Source: Williamsia sp. 1138 (lineage in GTDB: Bacteria > Actinomycetota > Actinomycetes > Mycobacteriales > Mycobacteriaceae). From it: a stretch of DNA of 64,000 bases. The stretch covers positions 186,001 to 250,000 of the forward strand of contig NZ_MJEJ02000051.1 of assembly GCF_002095435.2 (NCBI RefSeq). The letters are read 5' to 3'. A model generated the notes under the pieces. It saw only the letters and a program-made list of their open reading frames with translations, ran no database searches and had not been told where the DNA came from. Made by a program: the position numbers and the translations under genes. Below, piece after piece: positions 1-7,955 of the stretch (position 1 is its first letter; the number at the start of each line of letters is the position of its first letter).

Positions 1-99
1 CGGGGTTCCGGGGCGTCTGCGGTGTACTTCGATCCACTCGCGCTACTCGGTCGGATTCAGGTTCGGCTCAAACCGGTGGCCCCGGAAGACGGGCGGTGA
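1..99 (+). CDS. 3' end of a gene cut by the window edge, possibly M23 peptidase
   Basis: The first 99 bases are open in frame 1 on the + strand and end at TGA 97-99, giving the last 32 residues of a protein. The piece contains YFDPLALL followed by a short basic tail. M23 (LytM-like) peptidases often end with a similar 'DP..LL' element after the catalytic domain. In M. tuberculosis an M23-type gene (Rv2891) lies near xerC and runs toward it, which fits this position and strand. The catalytic part is outside the window, so the family assignment is an inference from context and a very short match. It converges on xerC, whose stop is 20 bases away. Confidence 0.45.
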   Translation, partial: RGSGASAVYFDPLALLGRIQVRLKPVAPEDGR

Positions 100-119
100 A
101 GAGAAAGACTGAACGGGCG

Positions 120-1019
120 TCAGGCTCGTGGATGCGCCTGATCGTGAACCTTGCGTAGCCGTTCGACGCTGACGTGGGTGTACAGCTGCGTCGTCGCCAA
201 GCTGGCATGCCCGAGCAGCTCCTGCACCACACGGAGATCGGCCCCACCCTCGAGCAGATGAGTGGCCGCGCTGTGCCGTAGTCCGTGCGGGCCGAGATCC
301 GGGGTGCCGGGCAGTGCCCCCAGCACTCGATGGACCACGGTCCGGGCCATCCGCTGATCGAGTCGACCACCTTTCGCCCCCACCAGCAGAGCGTTGCCCG
401 CGGCGGCCTGCGCAAGTGCGGGCCGGCCACTGCGCAACCAGGTATCCAGGGCCGCGGCAGCAGGTGCACCGTAGGGCACGGTCCGCTCCTTGTTGCCTTT
501 ACCGATGACACGCAACACATTTCGCGAGGGGTCTATGTCTCCGATGTCGAGACCGCAGAGCTCGCCCACCCGGATACCGGTGGCATACAGCACTTCGACG
601 ATCACCCGGTCTCGTTGCGAGAGAGGCGCATCGGGGTCGTGGTCCGGTTCGGACGGCTCCATCGCGGCAGCAGCTTGGCTCGTACTCAGGACACCGGGCA
701 GCGTTCGGTGCGCACGCGGCGCCTGCAGCCGGGTACCGGGGTCGACGGCGAGAATGCCCTCGCGCGTCGCCCATGCCGTGAATCTCTTGGCGGACGAAAC
801 CTGCCTGGCGATGGTGGTGCGAGCGGCCCCCCGCTTGCTGTGTGAGGCCAACCATGCGCGCAAGACCGGCAGATCGATCGCGGCCGGTGACAATCCGCGC
901 GCACCGGCAAAGCTCACCAGGGATCGAATGTCACCGAGGTAGGCGCGCACCGTGTGCTCGCTGTGACCACATTCGAGCCGGAGATGGCTCTCATAGTCGT
1001 CGATGATCGTTGCACTCAC
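120..1019 (-). CDS. xerC: Tyrosine recombinase XerC
   Basis: Site-specific tyrosine recombinase that acts with XerD at dif to resolve chromosome dimers. The N-terminal SAM-like domain (about residues 1-95) carries the conserved 'HT.RAYLGD' stretch. The catalytic domain shows Arg150 in ATGIRVGEL, Lys174, the H-x-x-R box in [11 protein letters not shown] (His245, Arg248), His271 in [10 protein letters not shown] and the nucleophile Tyr280 in QLYTHV. The complete active-site set suggests a working enzyme. The start is placed at GTG 1019 (299 aa), which aligns with the mycobacterial N terminus. The longer open frame to 1130 would run into an inverted repeat and add 37 residues with no family match. 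Confidence 0.93.
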   Translation of the reverse strand: MSATIIDDYESHLRLECGHSEHTVRAYLGDIRSLVSFAGARGLSPAAIDLPVLRAWLASHSKRGAARTTIARQVSSAKRFTAWATREGILAVDPGTRLQAPRAHRTLPGVLSTSQAAAAMEPSEPDHDPDAPLSQRDRVIVEVLYATGIRVGELCGLDIGDIDPSRNVLRVIGKGNKERTVPYGAPAAAALDTWLRSGRPALAQAAAGNALLVGAKGGRLDQRMARTVVHRVLGALPGTPDLGPHGLRHSAATHLLEGGADLRVVQELLGHASLATTQLYTHVSVERLRKVHDQAHPRA

Positions 1020-1080
1020 CTGCACAGCCAACCGATCGGGGTGACGGCCCGCAAGCCGCCACACCAGGTCGCGCCCATAT

Positions 1081-1131
1081 TGTGTTGTTCTGGCGAAGCC
1101 GACCTGGGCCTTTGCTCGCCAAAACAACACA
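1081..1131 (-). terminator. 16-bp inverted repeat between sip gene and xerC
   Basis: The arms are 1081-1096 and 1116-1131, 16 bases each with one mismatch and a 19-base loop. The hairpin begins 9 bases after the stop codon of the siderophore-interacting gene on the minus strand. There is no run of U after it. Actinobacteria often use stem-loops without a U-tract as terminators or mRNA 3' ends, so that role is likely. The arms are AT-richer than the surroundings (TGTGTTGTT), so a protein-binding site is also possible. Confidence 0.55.
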
Positions 1132-1139
1132 TCATCGCC

Positions 1140-1988
1140 TCAGGCGGTGATCCCGGCCTTTTCGTCTCGACTGCGCTGACTGGCCTTCCATTCACGGAAG
1201 CCCTCTTCCGTGTGTCCACGACGCCAATACCCACTGATCGACGCGTTCGCGGCCCCGACCCCCCGTTCCTTGCGGATGTATCCGCGGAGGTTCTGCATCA
1301 CCACTTCGGCCTCACCGTGGATGAAGACCTGCACCGAGCCCGGCAGCCATTCCGCGTTGCGGACGGCTGCGACAAGAGGTGCGTTGGCGCCGCCTTGGGC
1401 ATCACTGACGGCGTCTGAACTGACGCCTCGGTGCAGCCACGTTATCTGCGCGGTGTCCGGCGCGGCGAGTTCGATCTCGTCCTCCGGTCCGGCGACCTCG
1501 ATGAAGGCCTTCGCGACGGTACCTGCGGGCATCGACTCGAGTGCCGCGGCGAGGGCAGGTAGGCCCGCCTCGTCGGAGGCCAGCAGGTGCCAGTCGACAT
1601 CGGTCTTGGGTCGGTAGCCACTACCCGGGCCGAAGAACTTGATCACCTCACCGGGCTGGGCATTGGCCGCCCAGGGCCCCGCCACTCCATCGTCGCCGTG
1701 TACGACGAAGTCGACGGCGATCTCGCGAGCTGTCCGGTCGACGCTACGCACGGTGTAGGTACGCAGAATCGTGGGTTCGTCCGCACTCAACGTGTCGCGG
1801 ACTGTTCCCAGACCGGACTTCGCCGCTCGGTCCGCCGCATCGGCGGGAAAGATGAACTTGACGTACATGTCGGTGTCGTCCGACGCCTGGAAGTCGTCGA
1901 ACCCGGCACCGCCGAGGTACACCCGCACGAGATGTGGGGAGATCTGTTCGGTCCGCTGCACCGTCATGGTGTTTTCTCGCTTGGCCAC
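1140..1988 (-). CDS. Siderophore-interacting FAD-binding protein (ViuB/SIP family)
   Basis: Predicted cytoplasmic flavoprotein reductase that releases iron from ferric siderophores using NAD(P)H. The N-terminal FAD-binding beta-barrel contains the family stretch 'RTYTVRSVD' (compare R-x-Y-T/S), and 'DFVVHGDDGVAGPWA' is a hallmark of the SIP family. The C-terminal part holds the SIP domain with FIHGEAE and the ending 'ISGYWRRGHTEEGF'. M. tuberculosis has a homologue (Rv2895c) at the same place beside xerC. GTG 1988 is preferred as start (282 aa) because GAGAGGA lies 7 bases upstream; the frame stays open to 2060. A degenerate iron-box-like palindrome lies upstream at 2067-2085. Confidence 0.9.
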   Translation of the reverse strand: MAKRENTMTVQRTEQISPHLVRVYLGGAGFDDFQASDDTDMYVKFIFPADAADRAAKSGLGTVRDTLSADEPTILRTYTVRSVDRTAREIAVDFVVHGDDGVAGPWAANAQPGEVIKFFGPGSGYRPKTDVDWHLLASDEAGLPALAAALESMPAGTVAKAFIEVAGPEDEIELAAPDTAQITWLHRGVSSDAVSDAQGGANAPLVAAVRNAEWLPGSVQVFIHGEAEVVMQNLRGYIRKERGVGAANASISGYWRRGHTEEGFREWKASQRSRDEKAGITA

Positions 1989-2066
1989 GCGAAAGTCCTC
2001 TCGTCGGCGGCACCTACGGTCGAGCTGCGATCTGCATCGGCTCTGGCCGCCCGGACCCACCGTACC

Positions 2067-2085
2067 TGAAAATAGGGCACCCTAA
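2067..2085. promoter_or_regulatory. Degenerate IdeR/DtxR-like box in a divergent promoter region
   Basis: The core TAGGG-CA-CCCTA at 2073-2084 is a perfect palindrome. The 19-base stretch 2067-2085 matches the IdeR consensus TTAGGTTAGGCTAACCTAA at 12 of 19 positions by eye. It lies between the siderophore-interacting gene and the divergent SDR gene. Iron control of the first gene would make sense, but the match is weak. Confidence 0.33.
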
Positions 2086-2125
2086 GTCGCCCGGAGAGAC
2101 GCCGACCACCGCTAGCCTCGTGGGC

Positions 2126-2955
2126 ATGCCGACAATCCTCATCACCGGCGCCGCACGCGGCATCGGTCTCGCCATCACCGAGCGCCTGGCGGCGTCGGGC
2201 TGGGACGTCATCGCAGGTGTCAGAGATGAACGGGCTGCCGACGAGTTGAGGGCGCCGAACGTCACGCCCGTCATTCTCGACATCACGAACCCCGATCAGG
2301 TCGCCGAACTGGATCAGGTGCTGCCGCAGCGACTCGATGCCGTGGTGAACAACGCCGGGATCGTTGTCGGCGGCCCGGTGGAGGCGCTGACCCGGATCAG
2401 CTCCGACACCAGCTCGATGTCAATGTGATCGGCCAACATGCGGTCACCCGAGCGGTGTTGCCACGGTTACGGACATCGCAGGGGCGCATCGTCTTCGTCT
2501 CGTCGATCAGTGGTCGCGTCGCCACCCCGATGACCGGTGCCTACAACGCCTCGAAGTTCGCTCTGGAAGGCATGGCCGACGCGTTACGGATGGAGTTGGC
2601 GCCGTGGAAGATCCGGGTGGTCCTCATCGAGCCCGGACAAACAGACACCGACATCTGGCGCGATGCCGAGACGACCCTCGAGAGCACGGTCGAGAGCATG
2701 ACGACCGAGCACCGCACCCTGTATGCCAGACAGATCGCCGGCTATCGCAAGTCGATCCCGCTCTCCCAGAAGCTCGCCGTCCCCGCCGACTCGGTGGCGG
2801 CATCGGTCGAAACCGCGCTGCGCGCCAAACGACCCCGCGCGCGGTACGTGGTCGGCCGAGCAAACCAGGTACAGGCCGCGCTGGTCGGAGCCATGCCGAC
2901 CGCTCTCTCCGACAAGGTGATTCGCATCGTGACCGGTGTCCCTCGACGTCCGTGA
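2126..2955 (+). pseudogene. Short-chain dehydrogenase/reductase, frameshifted
   Basis: Two overlapping frames together encode one SDR protein of about 276 residues. The first part (ATG 2126) has the Rossmann motif TGAARGIG and the NNAG motif, then runs off frame and stops at 2428. The second part continues in the next frame with VSSISGR, the catalytic YNASK pair and the C-terminal region, ending at TGA 2953-2955. The break sits at CCC 2391-2393. One more C there restores a smooth family sequence (EALTPDQLRHQLDVNVIG). This looks like a one-base deletion in a C run, either real gene loss or a sequencing error. It is convergent with dprA, with three bases between the stops. The substrate cannot be predicted. 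Confidence 0.85.
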
Positions 2956-2958
2956 GGC

Positions 2959-4116
2959 TCACTGGCGCGGCGCCAGCATCCACCCCGATCCGCCCAATGT
3001 GACGAAACCCCGTGCTTCCAGCGCTGCCAGCCCCGAGCGGACAGCGTGCACGTCGAGTCCGGCAGAGAAGGCGACCTCGCCGATGGTCACAGCGCCCTTC
3101 GCAGGTATCGCCTCGTAGACCCGGAGCTGCTGGGGATCGAGTTCGTCGGTGCGTTTGCCGGACCCGCCGCGATGAGGAACACCTGCGGCCGCACCGGCCG
3201 CGCTTGCCCCATCGGGTTCTGCGAGCCGCACGATGTCGCTCGCGTCGGTGACGAGTTGAGCAAGACCGTCAGCAATCATCCGATGGCAGCCGACGGACGT
3301 CGCCGAGGTGACGGGTCCGGGCACCGCTCCCAACGGGGTGCCCAGCTTGCGCGCCCAGGCCGCAGTGTTGGCGGCGCCGCTGCGTCGGCCCGCCTCGACA
3401 ACTGCAACGACCCGAGACAGGGCCGCCACCAGCCTATTTCGCGTCAAGAAACGATGTTTGGCGGCCGAGGTGCCAGGCGCGTACTCACTGACCACCAGAC
3501 CCGTACGGCCGATTTCCGCGAGAAGGCGGGCATGTCCGGTGGGATAGTCGCGGTCGATGCCACAGGCGAGGACCGCCACCGTCGTGCCGCCGGCGGCGAG
3601 CGCGTTCCGATGTGCGACCCCGTCGATTCCGTACGCCCCGCCCGACAACACAGACCAGCCGTCGACCACCAGGTCCCCGGAGATCGATGCGGTGACATGC
3701 TCGCCGTATGCCGAGGCGGCCCGCGACCCGACCATGCCGACCGACCGCGCGACAGCCTCGTCGAGCCGCGCAGGACCACGTACCCACAGAGCGGTGGGTT
3801 CCCCGCCCTTCGCCGCCGTGTCCGCATTACCGAGACTCAGCAGTTGCCAACCCGGCCAGTCGTCGTCATCCGGCGTGATCAGCCGACCGCCGATCCGGTC
3901 GACAGCGTCGAGGTCCGCGGCGGCGGTGTTGGTCTGCCACCGTGCTTCGGTGGCCTGCAGGACGGCGGCATGCAAAGGAGGTACCGATCTCGTTGCCACC
4001 CCTGAGGCGGCCTCCTGCACTCCGACATCCGCGATCAGCGCCGCGATCGCGGCATTCGGTGGTTCGGCGACGGCGGCCAGATAGGCCCAGGCGCGCCGCT
4101 GTTGTTCGTCGATCAC
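2959..4116 (-). CDS. dprA: DNA-processing protein DprA
   Basis: DprA (Smf) binds incoming single-stranded DNA and loads RecA during natural transformation. In mycobacteria its role is less clear. The protein is 385 aa. The Rossmann-like core shows GMVGSRAAS and SGGAYGIDGVAHRNAL, followed by 'AVLACGIDRDYP', the KHRFLTRNR block and VVEAGRRSGA, all family hallmarks. A C-terminal winged-helix (about residues 320-385) ends the protein. It lies 10 bases downstream of comM and probably shares its mRNA, as in M. tuberculosis (Rv2896c-Rv2897c). Confidence 0.95.
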   Translation of the reverse strand: MIDEQQRRAWAYLAAVAEPPNAAIAALIADVGVQEAASGVATRSVPPLHAAVLQATEARWQTNTAAADLDAVDRIGGRLITPDDDDWPGWQLLSLGNADTAAKGGEPTALWVRGPARLDEAVARSVGMVGSRAASAYGEHVTASISGDLVVDGWSVLSGGAYGIDGVAHRNALAAGGTTVAVLACGIDRDYPTGHARLLAEIGRTGLVVSEYAPGTSAAKHRFLTRNRLVAALSRVVAVVEAGRRSGAANTAAWARKLGTPLGAVPGPVTSATSVGCHRMIADGLAQLVTDASDIVRLAEPDGASAAGAAAGVPHRGGSGKRTDELDPQQLRVYEAIPAKGAVTIGEVAFSAGLDVHAVRSGLAALEARGFVTLGGSGWMLAPRQ

Positions 4117-4126
4117 GTTCTTCCTC

Positions 4127-5680
4127 TCAGCTGTATCCGCGATCGCGGAACATCAGGGCTTGTGCCACATGGTCTTCGGTGGGTTGATCGGTGCCGGCGA
4201 GGTCGCACAGGGTCCAGGCCAGCCGAAGTGCGCGATCGGCACCACGTGCGGTGACCCGACCGTCCCGCAAGAACAGTTCGACAGGTCGCGTGACCGTGGG
4301 CGGGAGCCGAAAGTCGCCGCGGCGCAACGCCGAACCCGGTACCTCGGAGTTGGTCTGCCAACCGTGCGCCCTCCAGCGGTCCCGAGCGCGCGCACGGGCG
4401 GCGACCACGCGCTCGCGTACCTGTGCGCTCGACTCGGCGGCGCCACCGCTGAGTGCGGCATTTCCGGGAGGATCCATCCTGACTCGGATGTCCACCCGGT
4501 CCATGAGCGGTCCGGACAACTTTCCGAGGTAGCGCCGGCGCGCAGAGGGCGAACACACACAGTTGACGTCGTTTGCCGGTGCGCATGGGCATGGGTTCGC
4601 TGCCAAGATCAGCTGAAAGCGAGCCGGGAACAGCGCCATCCCGTCACGACGGGCCACCCGAACCTCGCCGTCCTCGAGCGGGGTCCGCAGTGTTTCGAGC
4701 ACCTTCACCCCGAGCTCGGCGCACTCGTCGAGGAACAGGACGCCGCGGTGCGCCCGCGACACCGCCCCCGGCTTGGCCATCCCGGTACCGCCACCGATCA
4801 TCGCCGTCACCGTCGTACTGTGATGCGGGGCGATGAACGGCGCCTCGACGATCAACGGATGATCAGCAGGCAAACCACCGGCAATCGAATGAATCGCCGT
4901 GACCTCCAACGCCTCCGACTCACTCAGCGGCGGCAGAATCCCCGGCAACCGCCGCGCCAACATCGTCTTCCCGATCCCCGGCGGACCCGTGAGCAACAAA
5001 TGATGGGCACCCGCCGCCGCGATCTCCATCGCATACCGCGCCTCATCCTGACCCACCACATCACACAGATCAGGACCGGCGACCACCGGCGGACTCGACA
5101 CCACCGGCCCGACCGTGTCCAGCACCCCCACACCCCGCAACCACTCCAACACCTCCCGCAGATGCGACGCCCCACCCACCTCGATCCCCGAGACCAGCGT
5201 CGCCTCCGCCACATTCGCCAACGGCACCACCACATGCGTGAAACCGGCCGCCCGCGCAGCCACCACCGCAGGCAACACACCCCGCACCGGCCGCACCCGA
5301 CCATCGAGCGCCAATTCACCCACGAACACCGTCTTCTCGAGCAACCCCGACGCAAACCCGCTGTTCGCCGACAACACCGCCAACGCCAAACCCAGATCGA
5401 ACGTCGACCCCGACTTCGGCAACGTCGCAGGCGACAACGCCAACGTGATCCGCCCCTCCGGCCACTTGTCCGGATCGCTCTCCTCCCCCGAACCCCCCTT
5501 GCGCGCCGCCGCGGTATTGGTAATCGCCGCCCGCACCCGATCCTTCGCCTCCTTGAGCGCCGCATCACCCAGACCCACCAGATGCACCCCCGGCAACCCC
5601 TGCCCGATCGAAGCCTCGATCTCCACGATCACCCCCTCCACCCCGGTGATCGCCACCGACCGCACCCTGCCCAACTTCAT
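4127..5680 (-). CDS. comM: YifB-family Mg-chelatase-like AAA ATPase (ComM)
   Basis: ComM is a hexameric helicase-like AAA+ protein that promotes branch migration during integration of transformed DNA. The N-terminal Lon-protease-like domain (about residues 1-170) precedes the Mg-chelatase AAA domain, with Walker A GPPGIGKTM near residue 230, Walker B-like VLFLDE and the C-terminal Mg_chelatase_C part. ATG 5680 (517 aa) is chosen because MKLGRVRSVAITGVEG is the usual N terminus and it sits one base after the yraN stop (TGA-G-ATG), suggesting translational coupling. The frame is open to 5752. Odd: the 5' two thirds prefers G- or T-ending codons while the 3' third prefers C-ending codons like the neighbours, as if the gene were a mosaic. 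Confidence 0.94.
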   Translation of the reverse strand: MKLGRVRSVAITGVEGVIVEIEASIGQGLPGVHLVGLGDAALKEAKDRVRAAITNTAAARKGGSGEESDPDKWPEGRITLALSPATLPKSGSTFDLGLALAVLSANSGFASGLLEKTVFVGELALDGRVRPVRGVLPAVVAARAAGFTHVVVPLANVAEATLVSGIEVGGASHLREVLEWLRGVGVLDTVGPVVSSPPVVAGPDLCDVVGQDEARYAMEIAAAGAHHLLLTGPPGIGKTMLARRLPGILPPLSESEALEVTAIHSIAGGLPADHPLIVEAPFIAPHHSTTVTAMIGGGTGMAKPGAVSRAHRGVLFLDECAELGVKVLETLRTPLEDGEVRVARRDGMALFPARFQLILAANPCPCAPANDVNCVCSPSARRRYLGKLSGPLMDRVDIRVRMDPPGNAALSGGAAESSAQVRERVVAARARARDRWRAHGWQTNSEVPGSALRRGDFRLPPTVTRPVELFLRDGRVTARGADRALRLAWTLCDLAGTDQPTEDHVAQALMFRDRGYS

Positions 5681-5681
5681 C

Positions 5682-6065
5682 TCAAAACACCCCACGCAGA
5701 TGCGAGACCGTCGGCAAAGCACCCCAATTGAGCTGCACCGCAACAACATCAAACCTGATCACCGGCCAATGAACGTCCTGCTCCGACAACCACATCCCCG
5801 TCAACCGACGCATCCGCTGATACTTCGCCGGCGTCACAGCCTCGGCCACGTCACCGAACAGCGAACCCGACCGCGTCTTCACCTCCACCACGACCAGATC
5901 CCGCCCCTCGGCCGCAATCACATCCAATTCGCCGTACCGACACCGCCAGTTGCGGGCCAACACCACCCACCCCAGCCCATCCAGGAAATCGACAGCAAGA
6001 TCCTCACCCAACTGCCCCACCTCACGACGCGAACGTCGCGCACCACCTACCCCCGACTGATCCAT
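5682..6065 (-). CDS. UPF0102 (YraN) family nuclease-fold protein
   Basis: Small protein of 127 aa of the YraN family, which has a restriction-endonuclease-like fold. The biochemical role is unknown; the gene usually travels with comM and dprA. The hallmark stretch is visible as 'LGEDLAVDFLDGLG', 'RNWRCRYGELDVIA' and 'VVVEVKTRSG', which carry the E/D-x-E-V-K residues of the fold. ATG 6065 is chosen over the open frame to 6182 because it gives the usual family length. Codons strongly favour G and T at the third position (GTG, TTG, GTT), unlike dprA or rnhB. Upstream lies the transposon scar. Confidence 0.9.
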   Translation of the reverse strand: MDQSGVGGARRSRREVGQLGEDLAVDFLDGLGWVVLARNWRCRYGELDVIAAEGRDLVVVEVKTRSGSLFGDVAEAVTPAKYQRMRRLTGMWLSEQDVHWPVIRFDVVAVQLNWGALPTVSHLRGVF

Positions 6066-6256
6066 GAACCAACCATGACCACCCACACCCACACGGCACC
6101 CACCACAAACCGCCACCCGCCACCGACCTGTGCACAACCACCAGAACTGTGGACAAAGCCGCCTTGCGGACGCGGAACTCACGACGCGGTGTCAGTGAGC
6201 AATCAGCCACCGCGAGGGAGTGCTTTTTAAACGGTCTTTCGACCCGACACCACCCA

Positions 6257-6467
6257 GGCGAGGTGTACGCGGCGATCTTGATCGGCGTCATCGTGGTGAA
6301 AGTTCGCCACAGCCAGGTCGCGAGGACAATTTACGCCGCCGTTGGGCTGAGCTTAGATGCGCGTCGCGACGTGTCTGGTTTGTGGGCCGGCACGGCCGGT
6401 GAGGGTGCCACGCTCTGAATGAGTGTGCTCACTGACATCCGCAAGCCGCGGCACCAGGGACGTGCTG
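6257..6467 (+). mobile_element. Decayed internal fragment of an IS256-family transposase
   Basis: Translation of 6260-6415 reads EVYAAILIGVIVVKVR...TIYAAVGLSLDARRDVSGLWAG...EGA, which lines up with the central part of IS256-type transposases (pattern VYPVIFIDAI.VKVRDG......YVA.GV..DG.RDILGLW.G..GEGA). It continues after an in-frame TGA at 6416-6418 as MSVLTDIR and, after a one-base shift, as RGTRDVL up to about 6467. The expected catalytic Asp ('IDA') is Gly here ('IGV'). With a nonsense codon, a frameshift and both ends missing it is dead. No terminal inverted repeats are visible. Confidence 0.72.
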
Positions 6468-6944
6468 TCGGGCTCCATTCCGACAATCCAGCAGATCGGA
6501 TGCTCTGTCGGACTGGCCTTGATCAGCATCGTGTTCTTCAATCAAGTTGCGGCCCAGTCGCAATCGGCTGTCGACGATGCGGGCGGCACCCTGTCCCGGT
6601 CGCTGGAAACGACGGCCGTGGCGCCGGCCCTGAGACCCGCGGTAGTAGGTGAGTTCACCCGTTGCGCGCAGTTGCAGCTGAGTTCACCGCATCCGGAGCA
6701 GACGCCACCCGGGTGTGCGGGCGGGGCCTCATCGGTGGCTGCGACCCCGGGAGACATCAGGAGTACCGTCGCCGTCCAGGCGGCGCCAGAGCTCGAGGAC
6801 GCCGCGCGTCAGGCCGCAGCCCGATCATTCCTCGGAGCACTCACCATTGTGCTGTGGTCGATCGCCGGGGCGGCAGTGGTACTCGCGGGTGTCAGCCTCT
6901 TACTCAAGAAACCGGTGACCGCAGGTGCCGAAGCAACCGGTTAA
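6468..6944 (+). pseudogene. 3' remnant of a DHA2-type MFS transporter gene
   Basis: The frame from 6468 to TAA 6942-6944 encodes the last ~158 residues of an EmrB/QacA-type drug exporter. It shows 'TIQQIGCSVGLALISIVFF' (the conserved TM segment of DHA2 permeases), a loop with two Cys, and a last membrane segment 'FLGALTIVLWSIAGAAVVLAGVSLLL' ending in basic KK. The 12 preceding membrane segments are missing. The 5' edge is joined directly to the IS256 fragment in the same frame, so the ORF starting at 6423 is a chimera of transposase residues and transporter tail. The stop overlaps the stop of the convergent DUF2469 gene. Confidence 0.7.
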
Positions 6945-7264
6945 TCTCCCAGTACGCCGTCTTCGGGAAGCCGCAGATCCTGTTTTTCCAGCTCTTCGAT
7001 GTTGACGTCCTTGAAGGTGATGACCCGGACCTGTTTCACGAACCGGGCCGGCCGGTACATGTCCCACACCCAGGCGTCACTCATGCGCACCTCGAAGTAG
7101 ACCTCGCCGTCTGCGTTGCGAGGCACCATCTCGACGGCATTCGCCAGATAGAACCGGCGCTCGGTCTCGACTACATAGGTGAATTGACCGACGACGTCCT
7201 TGTACTCCCGGTACAGGGACAATTCCATCTCGGTTTCGTACTTCTCGAGATCTTCGGCGCTCAT
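6941..7264 (-). CDS. DUF2469 domain protein
   Basis: Conserved actinobacterial protein of 107 aa, homologous to M. tuberculosis Rv2901c, function unknown. It starts MSAEDLEKYETEMELSLYRE and is very acidic and well conserved, with the block 'YREYKDVV.QFTYVVETERRFYLAN'. It has no signal peptide or membrane segment. It lies just downstream of rnhB (30 bases) on the same strand and is probably co-transcribed with lepB and rnhB. The gene order matches mycobacteria, except that fdhD and the fdhF-like gene, which sit between yraN and this gene in M. tuberculosis, are replaced here by an IS/MFS scar. Confidence 0.93.
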   Translation of the reverse strand: MSAEDLEKYETEMELSLYREYKDVVGQFTYVVETERRFYLANAVEMVPRNADGEVYFEVRMSDAWVWDMYRPARFVKQVRVITFKDVNIEELEKQDLRLPEDGVLGD

Positions 7265-7294
7265 CCTCTAAGCCTAACTTGCGTACAGCCCGGT

Positions 7295-7948
7295 TCAGCG
7301 CACGCGCATGCGCACGTTGCGGTACGACATTCGGTGCTGCTCTGAAGGTCCGAGCGCATCGAGGCACCGCATGTGCATCTCCGTGCTGTAACCCTTGTGG
7401 ATTGCGAACCCGTATCCGGGTAGCTCGTTGTCCATCGCGACCATGATCCGATCGCGGGTGACCTTTGCGACGATGCTCGCCGCCGCAATACAGGCGGCGG
7501 CCCCGTCGCCACCGATCACCGGCAGTGAAGGTGCGGTCAGGCCGGGGACGCGAAATCCATCGGACAATACGTAGCCGGGCTGGATTCCCAAACCTGCTAC
7601 CGCTCTGCGCATTCCCTCGATGTTCGCGACGTGGATGCCGATCCGGTCCACCTCCGCCGCGTCGATGATCACCGCGCTCCACGCCGCTGCGTGACGCGTC
7701 ACCGATTTGTACAGCTTGTCCCGGGTGGCGGCCGTGAGCTTCTTGGAATCGTTCAGATCGGCCAGGGACGTCAATTGGGTGGGCTTGAGAACGCAGGCGG
7801 CCACGACCAGCGGTCCCGCGCAGGCACCGCGACCCGCTTCGTCGACCCCGGCGACAGGTCCGAGCCCGCTGCGATACAGGGCGGCCTCGAAGGTGCGCAG
7901 GCCCGCCGCACGTCTGATCGCCACCCTCGGCGGCCAACGCGTTGCCAC
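7295..7948 (-). CDS. rnhB: Ribonuclease HII
   Basis: Ribonuclease HII cuts the RNA strand of RNA-DNA hybrids and starts removal of ribonucleotides from DNA. The catalytic acidic residues are visible as Asp36-Glu37 in [13 protein letters not shown], a third Asp in VLSDGF and a fourth in the AKVTRD block. GTG 7948 is chosen as start (217 aa): it gives [13 protein letters not shown], which aligns with the mycobacterial N terminus, and lies 7 bases after the lepB stop. The frame is open to 8065, but that stretch overlaps lepB and looks like a shadow of it. No clear Shine-Dalgarno is seen, so coupling to lepB is likely. Confidence 0.93.
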   Translation of the reverse strand: MATRWPPRVAIRRAAGLRTFEAALYRSGLGPVAGVDEAGRGACAGPLVVAACVLKPTQLTSLADLNDSKKLTAATRDKLYKSVTRHAAAWSAVIIDAAEVDRIGIHVANIEGMRRAVAGLGIQPGYVLSDGFRVPGLTAPSLPVIGGDGAAACIAAASIVAKVTRDRIMVAMDNELPGYGFAIHKGYSTEMHMRCLDALGPSEQHRMSYRNVRMRVR

Positions 7949-7955
7949 CAGGGTG

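Noticed and set aside
1020-1130. N-terminal extension of XerC
   Set aside because: The stretch contains a 16-bp inverted repeat and has no similarity to XerC; GTG 1019 aligns with homologues.
2425-2955. Second half of the SDR as an independent gene starting at 2425
   Set aside because: It lacks the Rossmann fold, and the preceding frame supplies exactly the missing part; one frameshifted gene explains both.
4160-5731. Long + strand open frame (523 codons) opposite comM
   Set aside because: Its translation is Arg/His/Pro-rich low-complexity sequence mirroring the G- and T-biased comM codons; no family resemblance.
6423-6944. Real 173-aa membrane protein gene
   Set aside because: Its N terminus is transposase-derived and only the last two membrane segments of an MFS exporter are present; it is a remnant.
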